In this document: positions 1 to 12,840 of the stretch, in pieces
How the letters are laid out: every line of letters starts with the position of its first letter
Numbering within the stretch: the stretch's first letter is position 1
Assembly (NCBI GenBank): GCA_039654915.1
Contig: CM077593.1
Location: forward strand, 76,736,501 to 76,800,500
DNA length: 64,000 nt
Origin: Aquilaria yunnanensis
Taxonomy: Eukaryota > Streptophyta > Magnoliopsida > Malvales > Thymelaeaceae
Reading direction: 5' to 3'
The notes under the pieces: generated by a model
The model's database searches: none
What the model saw: the letters and a program-made list of their open reading frames with translations, nothing else
Told to the model about the DNA's origin: nothing
Made by a program: the position numbers and the translations under genes

Positions 1-1328
1 CATTGATGTTCGTTGGCTACTCACTATAAAGAAGGCTCAACTGTGATCAAAAGAGGATTAATTCCTTGGCAAAGCAAAACATTAGTTTTGGACAACAATT
101 ATAGGCTTGCTCTAGGTGCATGATGAACAACAAGCCCAGTTTGTCTAACAAGAAAATGCCCAATGACCACAAACAGGTGAAAGGTAATCCTACAAGTTGA
201 GATTTTGATTCTGGTTAAAGCTATATTGCTGGATTTCTATTTTTGCATGTGATGAGAAAATGTTGGTTTCCTGAGAATGGGAGCTTGGCCATAAGGCTGG
301 TGGTTTCTTGGTTGTTGCATGAATTCTAATTTCTAAGTAATTAGGGATATATGTAAAGGCTAAATGGATGTATGAAAATATTGAGCACTAAGGGGCACCC
401 CGGGTTGTGTTTATGATTACAAAGATACCTTCGGGAGTCTATGTAATGCTATAGCTTGATATGTTATGAATAAGCATTACGATTAAGATTTTCGGTTAGG
501 CTGACCCAACTTCAAGATCTGGAGCTCTATGATTTTTAGTCAAATAACTTAAATTAATATAATCAAAATGAAAGAAGGCACTATGAAATGCTTGCTAGGC
601 CTAAGGCTGTTTAGCTGGTGTTATGGTGTAAGTGTTTTTGTGCTTCTATGATTGGATGCATGTGCTGCCTCTATTATAAATATGCTTATTTATTTGTTAT
701 TTGTAAATTGCGCATGTTTTTTTTTTATATTCCTTTAGGTGCAGGTATTTTGGCTAAAAGTGTAGGCAGTTATTGCTATTAAGTTAAAATCAGAATTCAT
801 AGTTATTAATGTCTCTTACTAAGTTTCATTAGAAACTCATCCCCCAAATATTTACATTTTGTACAGATAAGGAAACTGTTGTTGTGATTAAGCTGGCTTT
901 GAGTTGGATAAACCTCTCTCTTGGAAGTTGCGTTGAAAGCCAAGTCCTAGATTACGGACTTCTGAGTCCAAGGTCCTCAGTACGATTATGTAGAACATTA
1001 TGTGCATAGGCTGAAAAGCTAGTTTTTGATGTACTATACCAATCATTTTTTTATGGAAATGAAAATGGTTTGACTTGCTCTAAATTTTTAGTTATATTTC
1101 CATTTATTGTAGATTAAAATTCTATATTTTCGTGTCTCAAATTGTCAAGATGTATTATAAGTATGTCCTATATTTGGATTTGCCCCTGATTTTTTTAACT
1201 ATGTTCCATTATGGTCTGATTACAGCAAATTTTCATGTTTAAATTTGCCAATTTATACATTAATCTAATAGAAACTTTCAATTTAAAAGGAATGTTTTTA
1301 ATGCATAGGCTAAGGGCAATTTGGGACA
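1..1328 (+). repeat. 5' LTR (left-truncated by window edge) of outer Ty3/gypsy-type element
   Basis: This stretch is a direct repeat of 21620-22951, recognisable over its whole length at roughly 80% identity by eye. Both copies share the CTCATCCCCCAAATATTTACA stretch (left copy near 838) and a TATAAATA box (675-682 here, 22294-22301 in the other copy). Both end at a GGGACA/GGGGCA tail. A primer-binding-like site follows this copy but not the other, which makes this the 5' LTR. By comparison with the 2048-bp right copy, about 720 bp of this LTR lie left of the window. The divergence means an old insertion. Confidence 0.8.
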
Positions 1329-1336
1329 TAATAAGG

Positions 1337-1350
1337 TGGCATCAAAACAT
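1337..1350 (+). other. Decayed primer-binding site of the outer element
   Basis: The sequence TGGCATCAAAACAT lies 8 nt after the LTR end. It resembles the usual plant site TGGTATCAGAGC complementary to the 3' end of initiator-Met tRNA, with changes that are all transitions. This fixes the element on the + strand. Such a primer is typical of Tekay/Del and other chromovirus-type gypsy elements, but the lineage cannot be proved here. Confidence 0.65.
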
Positions 1351-4300
1351 GGTTTTATCTTGGACATTATGTGAATAGAGAGAGAAGAAACAAAGACCAT
1401 AGTAGTGTATACAGGCCATTGAGGCTGTATGTGTTATTGGCCTAGGCTACAAAGCTGTGCATGGTGAACTAAGACCAATGGCTATGAGATTTTCGAATTC
1501 ATGTTTAAATGATGTATATTTTGATTTCAAAGTCATTAAGTTGCATGTTATATGAAAATTTGTCAATAGGTTAGATGCTGTGAAATTAAATTTAAAAAGC
1601 TATATGTTGTAGCTATTAATGGTGAGAGAACCTTGGTGTTCCAAGTTTGTTTTGTTAACTATAGGGATTTGACCACATGAATGACTTTAGTTAGGCAAAT
1701 TCATAGAAGCTAAATTTTGGACCTAGATGTTTTCCAAATAAATTGAAATTTGTTAAGCCTAATATGTGTGAGAATTAATCCAGTTACAAGGAAAAATATA
1801 GGAGGAATCATATTCAGCATGGTTAAGTCAATTTTCTGGAGTTTAGGAATCATAATTTGATTATGGTACATAAGACTGAAGTCTTTGGTGATAGGCAAGT
1901 TTATTATGATGAAAGAAACTTGTAAGTATAGGTTTGGTCAAGAAATACACTATGGCGTTGAAGCTGAACTTTTAAGATACAAGTTACATGCTAATATGGA
2001 GCAGCAAAACTGAAGGAAAATTTTGAGACTTTAAAAGTTGGTTCAAAGTGTAGCTTTGTAAATGTTACGGCACTCCAAGTATTGGACCAATGATGGCCAG
2101 GTGAGGTTACAAGCTAAGAAATCCCTTACCAAATATTTATTACACATTTCAAGCAAGTATGAAGGGCTAGGAAGGTTCCTCGAACACAAATGGCACCTAA
2201 GTGTCACTATGGGCATTTTGGTAATTTTGTACTAGGTGAAGAGTAAAAATTTAACGATGGTATACTCAGGGTGTTTGAGGCATAAATGACCCATTAAATC
2301 AAGATCATATGCTTCAAAGTTGATTGGGACCACAGAACCAGGGTAAAGACCTAAATTTCACTAAGTGTTAATTTGGAGGCCTAATGTGCTTTATATGCAT
2401 AGGTGGCCTAGAAACCTAGCTTGGGACTTAGTTGAAATTATGGAAATCTTAATTGTAACCTCAAGTAGTGATAGAAATTGGCTAGAGGGGTCCAAGTGAG
2501 AGTAAACAAGGCTTAAGGGCATGTTTGGACAAGAGGCAAAAGTTAGTGTACGGATGTGGTTGTATAAGAATTATGTGGGAGAGATAGAGTGGGCACTATT
2601 CACCATGTCTAACCTCTCATTTTCATCCTTCTCTCTCTACCTTTATTAAAGCACTTAATCAAGCTTTCAAAGGACTATTTCTTGGTGAAATCAAAAGCCC
2701 CCAAGCAAGTATATCAAAACCCAAGCTAGGTAGAGCTTATTGGAGGTGCAATCTGAAGTTTCTAAAGAGTTCTAGCTGGAGAACTCTAGGTAAGTGAAAG
2801 CCATAAATTCTCCTTGGTTCTAAGTTGTTCATGAGCTTTTACATGGTCTTGATTTAGCTTCCCTGGTGCCCATTTATGAAGCAAACTTGCTTGGAACCTA
2901 GGAAACCCTTAATGGATCTTTTAAAGCTTATGTGGATTTGCTTGTTTGATTCTTATATAATTGTGATGAAGGTAAGGAGATTTCTTATTTACCTTGTTAT
3001 TTTAATGCATTTACATCATATTTGGCCTTAGGGATGAGTAATTGCAAACCTAGAGGTGACTAGAACCAAGTTTGAGGTGATTGTGCATGGTTTTCACGAG
3101 GAGCGATGAAGTTGGCCAATTTCTAGCGTTGATGTGCCATTCTGGGTGCCTAGGAACCAAGGAAAACATGCCTAAGTTGTGCCTCTAAAGCCTAGGTGCC
3201 TGTCGGGTGCCTAGGCACTAGTATGCTCATTTTTTACAACTTCAATTCAACTTGGGCGCCATGGCACCAGGCTCTTGCTGCAGTGCCATAATTGCTTCAA
3301 AACTTAACTGCAAAGGGTGTTTTTGGTTTCTAATTGGTTTACAAACATCCAAGACATATTCCTAAAGGTTCTTGAAGATTTAAAATGGAAATTTATTAAG
3401 AACAAGTGAAAAATGGATCAAATGTAGCAAGGAGAAGGTGTGTACAAAATTGAACCATGTGTGCCCATAAGGATATCTTGGTCCCCTAGTTGAGGCTTGT
3501 TGTCATCCCTAAGGTATGATGAACTAGTTTCGGTGAACTAGAACTATGGCCTCATTAACTCAAGAAAGTGCATGTGCACTAAGGCATGGGTAGTGTGGGC
3601 AACTTGTGGCATAATTTCCTGTAGTTTTGAAAGATGAATTGAGGTGCAATTTCACTAACCCTAGGGTAGCTTAAGAGTCACAAGAGTTATAGGAAGTTAG
3701 TGAAACACCTAAGGGCCAAAGAATGCACTATGAGGCTAACAAGGGCACATAAGCGCATTTGAGCACAATGTGAGCTCTATGGTCCACGGGAAGCCTAGAT
3801 TGGACAACGTGGGAGCTTGGCATCACATGGTAGGTTGCTTAACACCCAACTAAGTGCAAGCTACCCTAAGGAATCAAGAGGAACACTAAGAGTTCTATGT
3901 AGGTAGGTGACTTAGAACTCAAGCTAAGTTAGTTGGGCACATTAAGGAGTCTTTGTGGTGCAAGGTAATTAAGCTACCTTAGTGCATTTAGGACCTTAAT
4001 ATATGCTAGGAAATGCAATGAGCACTTAGAGGAAGCATGATTCCTAGTAATGGCCAACTTATTATGGTGTAATAAGTGCCAGGCATAGTAACATTCAAGG
4101 TTCACCTAGGAAGGTGAAGGCTTAGTAACACTTGGTCATCTATTCGGGTCTCTGACCTAAGGGACTAAAGTAGGAGCCTAGTACACCTAGAGGCAGAGGT
4201 TTACTATGCCTAGTCACCTACCTGGGACTCAGGTCCAAAGAGCTAGAGCAGGAACCTAGTACACCCAAACTAGATTGGCGATGTGCAAGTCAAAGTTCAC

Positions 4301-7300
4301 CATAGGAAAGGTGAAAGGTTAGTAACACCTAGTGCCTTGCTTAGTGCTAGACCTGAGGCACTAATGTGTGACCGTAGTGCACCAAACTTGGTTCAGCCAA
4401 GTAGACTTCGATTACTCCTGTACATACTATTCAAGGGCAGGTTGTTATGTGCTTAGGTGATGACCTGGCACAGTTAGCGAGTCAATGCTTGCTAGAGTAA
4501 GTTCAGGGCCAGAACTCACTAAGCATGGGACAATGTCCCAAAAGAGGATGAGGATGAGGAGGAGTCCCAAGGGGCTTGAGTATATGCACATATATTAAGC
4601 CTCAGACTATCGTGAGCTTGCAGTAAATTTATGATATATATTGTCCAGTGTCCTCTAGTGTTTTCTTTTGCAGGTACCCTCAAAGACCCCTTACTAAAAA
4701 TCTGTGATTCTCACCCCTTAGTTTTTGTGTGCAAGTTTAAATGGTTTAGCTAACAACCTAGGCTTTGTTGTTGAGCTAATTATGCAAGTATGAGTTATAC
4801 TTGCTAATTTCTATCTTTGCGTTTATTGGTTTGTTGTGTACTAACTATGTCAGATTGACCTTGTGTAGTGGTGAATTTAGGAGTAGAAGCAGGAGGTTGA
4901 GGCTAAAGGCCCTTGAGGGCTAGAGTTCAAGTAGTTAGCCTAGTATGGTCATCTCAGTAATTTATGCTCAAGTACTTAATTGTTCTAGACGCCTCTAGCA
5001 GCAATGGTTAGTTTTGTGTTTTGCTTTGTGATTCATGTACATAGCTAAATAATGTACATACGGTTATTGCTTGTAGAAAATATGTTTATGGCTTTGGCTA
5101 GTTTTAAAATAGCTTTTAAGTGTGGTACCGCCACTAGTTTGAGTTTTTTATTTTATGTTTAAATTTCCATGCCAAAGTTACTTATGCTAAATGCTAGTAT
5201 CTAGTTTAGTAAGCCTAGGTCATGTGCATTAGATTTTACCACAAGTAAAGAAATCAACAATTGTGAATCAAAACCTAGGAATTCCATGGATTCTTAGTGA
5301 TCCTGGGTAGTAGGCCACAGTAGGTGGTCAAGGGCTGCCATAGTAAATCTTGTAGCATTTTAGATAAGTATAACTAAATTGAAAATTGGGAGCAGAGTGC
5401 TATATGGAAAACTGATATGTTTACCATATGGTTAACTTTAAGTTGGAGAAGGCTTCTAAAGTTGAGCTATTTCTAACAGGTTCAAGGAATCATTTATGAC
5501 TTATTGAGCCCATATTTTGTGGAAAACAATATGGTTTGATAGGAAAGTGAAGAAAAGAAATGATTTCAGCAATGAAAAGCTGAATTTCATGAAATTTAAG
5601 AATCGTATGCTGATCTTACTAACCAGTTTGTGTTGTATGGAACTAAACATGTTTTATTAAGTGAGGGAAACATAATAGCACAATTTTGTAGGGATTTAAC
5701 ACCCAGAGATTAGTGAACACGTCAAAAGTGTGCATTTTAGCCAGAGAATGATGCCAAATAAGATATTTTTCAAACACTACATAAAGGGTGTCTAAATTGG
5801 AGTTTTTAGTTTAAGTCAAGTTACTTATGCCTAAAATAGGATTCTTACAAAGTTTGACCATATTTGGGAACGTAGAACTCAAACCACCTCTCAAACTTAA
5901 GTTTTTGAGAACTGTGACTAGCAGAACTAGTTAACTACCAAACTCTAGTTTTGAATCTGTGAAATTAGATTTTTTGATTCAAACCTATTTCATAATGAAA
6001 ATTTAACTTTACTGGAGAGTTTGGCTGAGTTATGAAATGTAGAAGTTAGAAAACTCAACAAAAAAAAGGATTTTGAACTCTTGTGTTCTACATAATTTGT
6101 TTATGCCTCAAACATAGGGTAAATGGTTTCTAAACTAATGTTTAGGAACTGAGACAACTTTATTGCAGTAAAAAGGTTGTGTGTACAAAATTTGGATGGA
6201 AGAGGAGCACCAGAACTAAAAATGACCCTTTTGAACCTAAGTTCCAAGTTGATAAAATCTGCAAGAATGGCAGAATTATGACCATGGTGAACTTATGGTC
6301 TTGATGGTTAGTTACTTGTTTAGTGGGGTTTGGTAGGTTTAAAGGAGGTTATGAATTATGTCTTAGAACTTTTTCAGCAAGGAAATTGATTTCCAAAAGA
6401 ATTTGGTTGGCTGCCAGGTAAGGAAACTTGTGCATTGGCTTAAGACATGTAACTTTGACTAGGGATTTGACTTGAAGATTGGAATGGATTTTTGAACTAA
6501 AATAATTCAGTCATGCTTAGATGCATAATTAGGATGTTTCTACCAAATTTGAATGAATTTAAGGCAAGATAACCCAGGAAATACCGAAGTGTAAGCTATG
6601 TTAGAAAGGTGACTAATAGAAACATTTTTGCTTCAAACTTTAAGGAAATGGCTTCAAATTTTTTATTTCTAAGGTTGGAAAATTTTTATATGGGTAAGGG
6701 AAGTTTCATGCAAATTCCAGTTGCATTTAGAGCATTGGAACCCATAATTGTTGTTCAAGTTCAAGGTAATGCTCAAAGAACTAGCAGGAAAAGAACTACT
6801 TCAACTTCTTGGAAGAAGAGTTATAAATTTGTAATTTGGCACTGAGACAAGTTTATTATAAATAATATAAGGTAACTGTAATGTTTGATGTTAATTGGAG
6901 CACTGAAACTTAAGATACCCTTTAAAACTAAGGATTATGATAAGACAAGTAGCAGAAAAAAAACATGCTTCAAACTCCTAAAAGACAACTTCAAAATAAA
7001 TGGTTTGAAGCTAGAAAAAGTATTAAATTACTTAAGGAACTTTAATACAAATTATTGAGCTGTTTAGACCACTAGAACTCAAAAAAATCCCTTGAGATGA
7101 AGGAAGCAAGCTATTGGAACCTGCATAAATGGCATCTTGGAGCAAGTTTGACTCAATTTGACTTTGAGAAAGAAAGGGAATTTTAAAGTCAAATTTCACA
7201 AATAAGTTGGTGCTGCAAAGGTAGGCTTATTCATGTCCTTAAACTATATTTAAGTCTTAAAGAATCCAATTTTGCAAATGGTAAACTAGTGTAACATGCA

Positions 7301-8460
7301 GAAGGAAAGTTAGTTCAAAATTCAGGAACATGGATTATAAGTTAGGGTTTCTAGTCGTAAAAATTTTTATTATGGTCAAAGGTTTGATTCTAGAAAAATT
7401 TGAGTTGATTTGGAGTTATAAAGCCTAAAATCGCACCTAAATCCACTACTTTTCTCCTAAAAGTACCTACAGAGGCACAGTTGCTTCAAACTCTAGGACG
7501 CAAGCCCCAAAATGGGAACTTGTAGGTTTGAATAACTTCCAAAATGGATATCAAAAGGTGAATGGAAAGTTTGGGGCTGTTTGTGGTGTTGGAACTCAAA
7601 AGACAGCAATGATTTCAAGTTTTTCATAAAAAACAGTAGCAGGGAAGATATTCTTCATACTCTTGGAGCATGATTTCCAAATTGAAGTTATGGAGTGAAA
7701 ATGAGTTTCAAATGATATAAGGATTGCTACTAAAAAATTTTGAGGCATTTAAAGCTAAATAACTCAAGATTACCCCTTCAAATCAAAGGAATTAAATTGC
7801 TAAAACTACTGGAAAATTTCATATGGGCAATGTTTGACCAATGTTTGACTTTGAGCTAGGAAAATTATTTCAAACTAACATTTTTTAGACATGTTCTTAA
7901 GGTAAATTGGAACTTGTTGAGCTCAAGAGGGGTGTTAGGAAGTCTGGATTAATACAAAAAATGAAGAGGAGTATTGTTTCAATAACTGTAAGCTGAAGTT
8001 CTAACATATTGAAAGTCATATGTAAAAGTGAATGGTGAAGCTGTGATTTATGAAGCTGAACAAGTTTTATAGAAGCAAAAAAGAGTAACTAAAAATTTTT
8101 ACTAAATTTATAGTGTAGCTTAAATAGGGACCCTTAAGTTGGAGTTGGAAGTTCACAATCTACGTAAAATAAGTTGATGACAAAAGTCAAACTTAAGTTT
8201 GACTTTGTGGAGGAAGAAGAATCTCAAAGTGAGATTTTCCAAATTTGTTTACAGCATTAAAATGGATTTTTTTTATGCCTTTGAATTACAATTTTGGCTC
8301 GGGAATCTGGTTTTCTTCCTACTATTGAAGTTGCTAGCAGTCTTGCCTTATAGGAATGGTTGAATTGTACAATTGGTTGGTTTGAAGTGTGTTTAAGTAC
8401 TGTGAAGAATGATTTCAGTTGGGGACGATGTGGCTGGCCATAGTTATAGGTAAGAAGATG
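1351..8460 (+). other. Internal region of outer element, left part, no coding capacity seen
   Basis: The six frames hold only random short ORFs (none above about 95 aa) and I recognise no gag, protease, RT or integrase motif. 2060-5400 looks like another chromovirus-type LTR on the + strand: a CT-rich leader near 2630, long low-complexity prose-like sequence, and a segment near 4672-4720 resembling the R/U5 end of such LTRs. That sub-call is weak (about 0.3). From 5400 to 8460 I see nothing identifiable. Either the element was non-coding from the start (LARD-like) or its genes have decayed past recognition. Confidence 0.5.
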
Positions 8461-8465
8461 TACAT
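8461..8465. repeat. Target-site duplication of Tat-1, left copy
   Basis: TACAT here and CACAT at 18846-18850 immediately flank the two LTRs. They match at four of five positions; the difference is a transition, as expected for an old insertion. The 5-bp size is typical of Ty3/gypsy integrases. Confidence 0.7.
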
Positions 8466-9244
8466 TGATGGTCGAGGACATCATTAGAGTAGGACATGCT
8501 GGACCTCCGGTAAGACTCCTCGTAAGTGTTATTTGCAGCACTTCTAGAACGTGGGTTAGGAGCTCCTAGATGTGTTTTCCAGGGGAGGAGTCTCTGATGT
8601 CCAAGTCAGTTTACGAGAACGAAGTAGCTAGGAGTAGAAAGTAAAGGGAAGGTGTCCTGTATGTATTACCTGGAAGCCTCCCCGAGTATTTATAGGAAAC
8701 TTAGGGGAAGAGGTCGCCAAACCCGAGCTAAGCAGATTAAGAGCGTGGTCGGTTAGATTTAGTCCATACTTAGGGAGAGGTTCCTTCAGCTGCACCTAGG
8801 TAGTTATGCTTAGAGGGCTGGGGCACCTCCGAGCAGGGGTATGTGTGAGGCTCTTGTCAAAGATTCTTCAACCATATTTTTCATTTACTTCCATAGCCCT
8901 TCAGTGATACAAGGACCCCCTTGGAGGTTGGATCTCCCTTGAGGGTGGTTAAAGATAGCCTATCGGAGGCCCAGGCCATCTTTGGCATTTTATTTTACAT
9001 TGAGGGTGGCAAACTTCCATTTTTTAGGTTTGCTAAGTTACTTTTTGAAGATGATGATAAACCAAAATTGAGGTTAGCTATGAATCTTACCCGAGGTTGG
9101 TGCTTAGCCCTCTTGCGAGGTTAGTCCCCTGATCTCATGAGGATAAGTTTTATCATCCTTCCAAGACTGGTGGTATCACCACTTGATGGCCTTGTAGGGC
9201 CTGAATATTCGAAGGTCTTATGGGCAATAGCCCTTCGGCTATCA
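8466..9244 (-). repeat. Tat-1 3' LTR
   Basis: This is the pair of 18068-18845. On the minus strand it starts TGATAGCC and ends GACCATCA, keeping the TG...CA ends. A minus-strand TATAAATA box is at 8687-8694. The outer end holds the hairpin ATAGCC-CTTC-GGCTAT at 9227-9242, also present in Tat-2. Confidence 0.9.
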
Positions 9245-9248
9245 CATG

Positions 9249-9260
9249 CCTTCCCCCGCA
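9249..9260 (-). other. Tat-1 polypurine tract
   Basis: The minus strand reads TGCGGGGGAAGG 4 nt before the 3' LTR, the expected position of the plus-strand primer. Confidence 0.7.
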
Positions 9261-10053
9261 GAAGCAGAGTTGCACATTCGGTTCTAGTACATTGTCGCTT
9301 AGCTAAATAATTTTTGTTGTTGTGAAGTAATGCCTTTCTATAGCAAGGCTATGCTTAGTTGAGGTATCACCTTTAGCTTGTGAGTGTCGCTTCCCTAAGG
9401 GTATCTCATGAAGGTTACCCCTTCGGCAATGATGGTTCACTTCTTAGCCAACTGCTCATATGTTTAAGGGAACTTCATAACTTTATAATTTGTAAGGTTG
9501 TGTCCTCGACGAAGGTGCTGCTACCTCAAACCGACGTTCTTTCTTGGCAAGGTTACACCGTCTAGTACAAAAGTAACATTTTCCTTCCAGGGGTTTCCAT
9601 TTTCCCGCCATCAAAGAGGCAGTACGATGGCTTTCTTGATTCACGTGTAACATAGATAAGTAGCGTGCCCTTATTTTTCATGTCAAATGACACATGTCTC
9701 CAATTTATTACAAACATTCCTGTCTGTTACATTGGTTATGTCTCTTCGCTTGCAGAGGGTCATTGTGGTGTCCTTTTGGCTATCCCCTTTAGGCTATACA
9801 AGCCCTGCTTTTCCTCATAAGTTCTTCATTGCTTCTCATTTTCATTATGCTTTCTTTTTTCCTGAAGTTTTTCTGTTTCTCTTATTCTTCCTTTCTATGG
9901 TGGTAGTCACAGTGGAGCAATTTCCGGATGCCATCGATGATGGTGTTCAAAACTTTCCCTAGTACTGAATAGGTGGTTATTCCTTCCAAAGTCATCTTTC
10001 TTTTTCCATTCTTTCCTTAATTCAGCCTAAAGTTAGAGCCATAAGGCCCGGAG
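9261..10053. other. Tat-1 region between polypurine tract and antisense gene
   Basis: No coding sequence is recognised. It corresponds to 46333-47148 of Tat-2, which carries the promoter of the antisense gene. A decayed match to that TATA region (GGCTATACAAGCCCT) lies near 9790. The tandem repeat array seen in Tat-2 is not obvious here. Confidence 0.45.
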
Positions 10054-12480
10054 ATGTCAATTCAAAGCGCCGAAGTCCGTCCCATTCCTGAGAGCTGGAG
10101 CCCACTTAACTCTCATTTGAGCTGTGCCACTTCGGACAAACTACAGAAGTGGGCAGTGAAGTTCTACCTCCATTCCTATGCCAAGATTAGGCTTCTTGGC
10201 TCTGGTGAACCGAGCTACCTTCCTCGGCCAAAGGAGATAACTGTCTTTAGGGTGCAGCTAGAAGCGGGTCTTCAGTATCCACCCCTATAAATAATGTCTG
10301 ACTTCTGCGAGTGTCATGGCATTGCGGTCAACCAGATCTTGCCGAACTCCTAATCTTATTTTAATTCTTCTCTCTACATGTGTGGTATTTTCAAAGTTAT
10401 CCCCCATTTTATTTTTTTCTTCAACATTACAAACTTCACCTTGTCCCAAAGGGGGGATTTTACTTTCCACTTCCTCAGGGTTCTGGGAGCAAAATATTCA
10501 CTTTCACTTTCGGCATGAAAGATAGTTGGTGAAGGTGGCAAAAGAAGTATTTTTTTATGGAGATTGATGAGAAATGGAAGAATCTTCCAGTGTAGTGGGC
10601 CTCAGGGACCTTGGAAATCAATGTGGTCGACTTGAGGAAGTTGTTAGCCCTTCAGTTGGAATCTCAGTTTGAGGAGTTCAACAATCGCATTCAAGCCGTC
10701 ATCGACTGGGACACTTTGGCACCTTCATGTCGGCTCTACCCCTTCCCTATCAGAAGGAGATTGATGACTGAGGAGGTCCTTCGAGAGTTTGGTGTCATTA
10801 AAGGGCATTTCAATGACAAGAATATGCTGAAGTTGGTGGTGAAGGGAAAGAATTCTTGACTGGTTCTGCTCCTATAGGGTGAACCTTCTTATACTACCCT
10901 TGTAGAGAGTAAGCTACTTTGCAACTTCTATTTGTTTGAATTTTTTATACTTACACTAATGTTTCCTTAATTGTAAAAATGGGTGACAAATATGCAACCT
11001 TCTACAAAGGTTGTTCCTCGGTGAAGCTGAAAAGGGGGAGCAAAATAAGAAAGCCCCTAAGAGGAAGAATGGGCAGGCAGGCCAGTCTTTAGGTCTACCG
11101 AAGTGAAGAAAATGAAAAAGGGCTCCCTGCCTCCTCCCGCCAAAGACACGATCGTGGCAGCCGATCCTACCTCCAAAGTTCTGGCTTTGGCCATGGAGAC
11201 AGCTATTCTTTCTATTCCCCTAAGTCTGAATGCCGCCACTAAGACCTTGAGGACCACCTTGGCCATTTTTTTGACTGAAATAGCTGAATCATGATGAAAG
11301 CGAAGAGGCAAGGAGGTCCCTGGTCCTTACTGAGGTTCTGGAGTTGAGTGATTCCGATGAGGGAGATGCCGAAGTCCCACTAGGTTCATCTCTTGACCTT
11401 TCATCTATAAATATTGGTTTTAGATTTTCTACATGAATGGTTGATAGACAATGTGGTGAGGGAACTTTGGCGTCATTTTGCAGAGGAGCTACCTTCACTT
11501 GACTAGATGATTGAGCATGCTCAGAAGTAGGCTATTCCCGATGTGAAGATAAGCAATAATAAGGTTCCGAGGGAGCTATTCTGGATTTTCATTGAAGACA
11601 TGGATTTGTTTTCAGAGGACTGCCAGAAGATGGTCTCCCAGATGGTAAGAGGGGTTATCACCAATGCTATTTTCTAGTGTTTAATGGACTATTGTCTTAA
11701 TGAAGAGATCTTGGCCATTCATATTGTTTAGCACACTGCTCAGGTATCCACCTTAACTCTAGTATTTGCATTTCCTTTAATGTCTTTTTATTTTGCAGTT
11801 CCTGGCCTATAGTGGCTATCTTCGGGCATGGATGTCCAAACAGTCCTCAGTCCGAAGTCATACGGAAGAGCACTTGGCTAAGGGCAGGGAGATGTTTGCG
11901 AGCTCCTACCTTAAATATGGCAAACTCAACAAGATTTCTAAGGAAGATTTGGCCAAGCTTTACCAGGAGGTGCTTCAAAGTCAAGAAAAGCTGGTCCAGG
12001 TTTATGCTTCAAATATCTCAAACCTCAACGTGAAGTTGGTAGAGTAAAGTTCCTTAGCTAAGGCCCATCAGAAGGAGAAGGAGGACACCTTTACTGACCT
12101 GACCAAAGGCTTGGCGATCAATGTTGATTTATCAGCCAAGGTTGATTAGCTAAAGAAGTGAAAGAGGAAGAAAGAGGATAAAGAGGTGGAGGTTTTCGGA
12201 AAGAAGTGGAGGACTGGAAGGTAAAGAAGGTGAATAATGTAGACGAAGCAACCAAGGCCTCATTCCAAGACAGCTTTTACCTTGCTTGCCACTAGATCTT
12301 CGCTTGTTTCTTGGGCCTTGACATATCAATCCTCCAGGCCCTCAATATTCCTGAATGCCCTACTTTGGAATAGTCAAAGAGGGAGTTCCTCAACCTTCCG
12401 AAGCTCCATCCAACTACTGAAGACACCAATGATGGTGACGGAGAATATGCTATGGATGCCGAGGAGCCTGTAGATGGCTA
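10054..12480 (+). pseudogene. Tat-1 antisense additional gene (aORF), decayed, intron-containing
   Basis: Homologous exon by exon to the Tat-2 gene at 47149-49563. Its opening (PIPESWSPLNSHLSC, near 10081) matches PVPESWQPLLSHPCC there. Later pieces near 10611-10859 and 11793-12047 also match, the last followed by a coiled-coil-like tail. Reading frame changes several times and stops are present. Introns sit at the same places: about 10909-10978 (donor AGTAAGC kept, acceptor lost), an eroded second one near 11385, and 11744-11798 with a clean GTATCC donor and TTTTGCAG acceptor. The domain resembles the family called putative gypsy-type transposon (Pfam Transposase_28, from memory). Function is unknown. 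Confidence 0.8.
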
Positions 12481-12840
12481 GGATGTACCTTAGGCTCATC
12501 CCTTGTTCTTTCCTTTTTCTTTTTTTTTATATTCACCATTTTTTATAATGGAGTTATCTTTTTCTTCAAGATTTTTTGGCCAAGTCCACACGAAACATAG
12601 TGCTTCATGCTATCTTCGACCACTTCTGATCTTTCCATTACTTTGGATAAACCATATTTGGCAAATGCCTTTGGCAAACACAAACATTCATAGAAAATTC
12701 ATGAACTTTTGGAACTCATGAAATTCAGAAAATCACCTTCGAAATTTTTCACTAAACATTGTAATTGTCATAATTCCTCAAAAATTTCTAAGTCCAAAGA
12801 ATCTAAGTATAGAATTTTTTTCAAGGAATATGAATGCCAA
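12481..12840. other. Tat-1 spacer between the convergent antisense gene and pol
   Basis: A T-rich stretch corresponding to 49564-50017 of Tat-2. The three 55-bp tandem repeats of Tat-2 are not seen as a regular array. No gene is recognised. Confidence 0.5.

Noticed and set aside
6609..6845. 78-aa + strand ORF
   Set aside because: No motif, no promoter context, and it lies in decayed element sequence; length is within chance for AT-rich DNA.
8257..8541. 94-aa minus-strand ORF
   Set aside because: It crosses the left boundary of the Tat-1 LTR, so it cannot be an old gene.
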